A stretch of DNA of 6,356 nucleotides. Source: Lentihominibacter faecis. Lineage in GTDB: Bacteria; Bacillota; Clostridia; Peptostreptococcales; Anaerovoracaceae. Position numbers and translations under genes: made by a program. A model generated the notes under the pieces. The model made no database searches and was not told the DNA's origin. It saw only the letters and a program-made list of their open reading frames with translations. This document shows positions 6,322-6,356 of the stretch, piece after piece; position 1 is the stretch's first letter, and each line of letters begins with the position of its first letter. The DNA is taken from the NCBI RefSeq assembly GCF_014306095.1, contig NZ_JACRWC010000020.1:1-6356 (forward strand), written 5' to 3'.

Positions 6322-6356
6322 CTGTCTCTTATACACATCTGACGCTGCCGACGAGC
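6322..6356. other. Nextera mosaic end plus P5-side adapter (library artefact)
   Basis: Bases 6322-6340 are the complete 19-bp mosaic end in reverse orientation (CTGTCTCTTATACACATCT). They are followed at 6341-6354 by GACGCTGCCGACGA, the complement of the Read 1 transposase adapter. The last two bases, GC, would be the start of the i5 index. The stretch is not biological, and it places a false stop codon upstream of the SMC-like gene. Confidence 0.98.

Overview
The window is a metagenome-style contig with a bacteriophage or prophage DNA replication and recombination cassette. The real insert is about 18-6321. Both ends are uncut Nextera (Tn5 tagmentation) adapter: the mosaic end at 1-17, and the mosaic end plus the P5-side adapter at 6322-6356. 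The protein set and gene order, the strong AAGGAGG-type ribosome binding sites and moderate base composition suggest a phage of a gut Firmicute, most likely Lachnospiraceae-like. That placement rests on recalled family resemblance, not on a search.

All five well-supported genes lie on the minus strand, packed head to tail as one operon that enters from the right edge. In transcription order they are: a 5'-truncated SMC/Rad50-like coiled-coil ATPase (6321-5768); a Sak4-like P-loop recombinase of the AAA_24 type (5768-4695); a DUF669 putative ssDNA-binding protein (4681-4154); a DEAH-box SF2 helicase (4153-2525); and a primase-helicase with PriCT-2, AEP-like and RepA/DnaB-like ATPase regions (2546-342). 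Junctions are 1-nt overlap, 13-nt gap, 0-nt abutment and 22-nt overlap, so translation is probably coupled throughout. Together these are the parts for annealing or strand-exchange recombination on SSB-coated DNA, unwinding, and priming of phage DNA synthesis.

Left of the operon, the 3' region holds an array of about six degenerate ~33-38 bp units (156-341), starting directly at the primase stop codon and built from overlapping palindromes around TTCCCTnnnAGGGAA and TCGACTTTTTCC. Next come a separate 8-bp hairpin (135-154) and a strong bidirectional terminator (84-120). A plus-strand open frame of 21 codons ends just before the terminator (stop at 81-83) and may be the tail of a convergent gene cut by the contig end.

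The most interesting points are the palindromic array next to the primase gene (candidate origin/iteron region or structured 3' UTR), the SSB-like acidic tip DEEIPF on the Sak4-like protein, the terminal phenylalanine shared by three consecutive proteins, and a duplicated helical motif in the helicase tail. I see no clearly new defence or other system; the coding content is a recognisable phage replication module.
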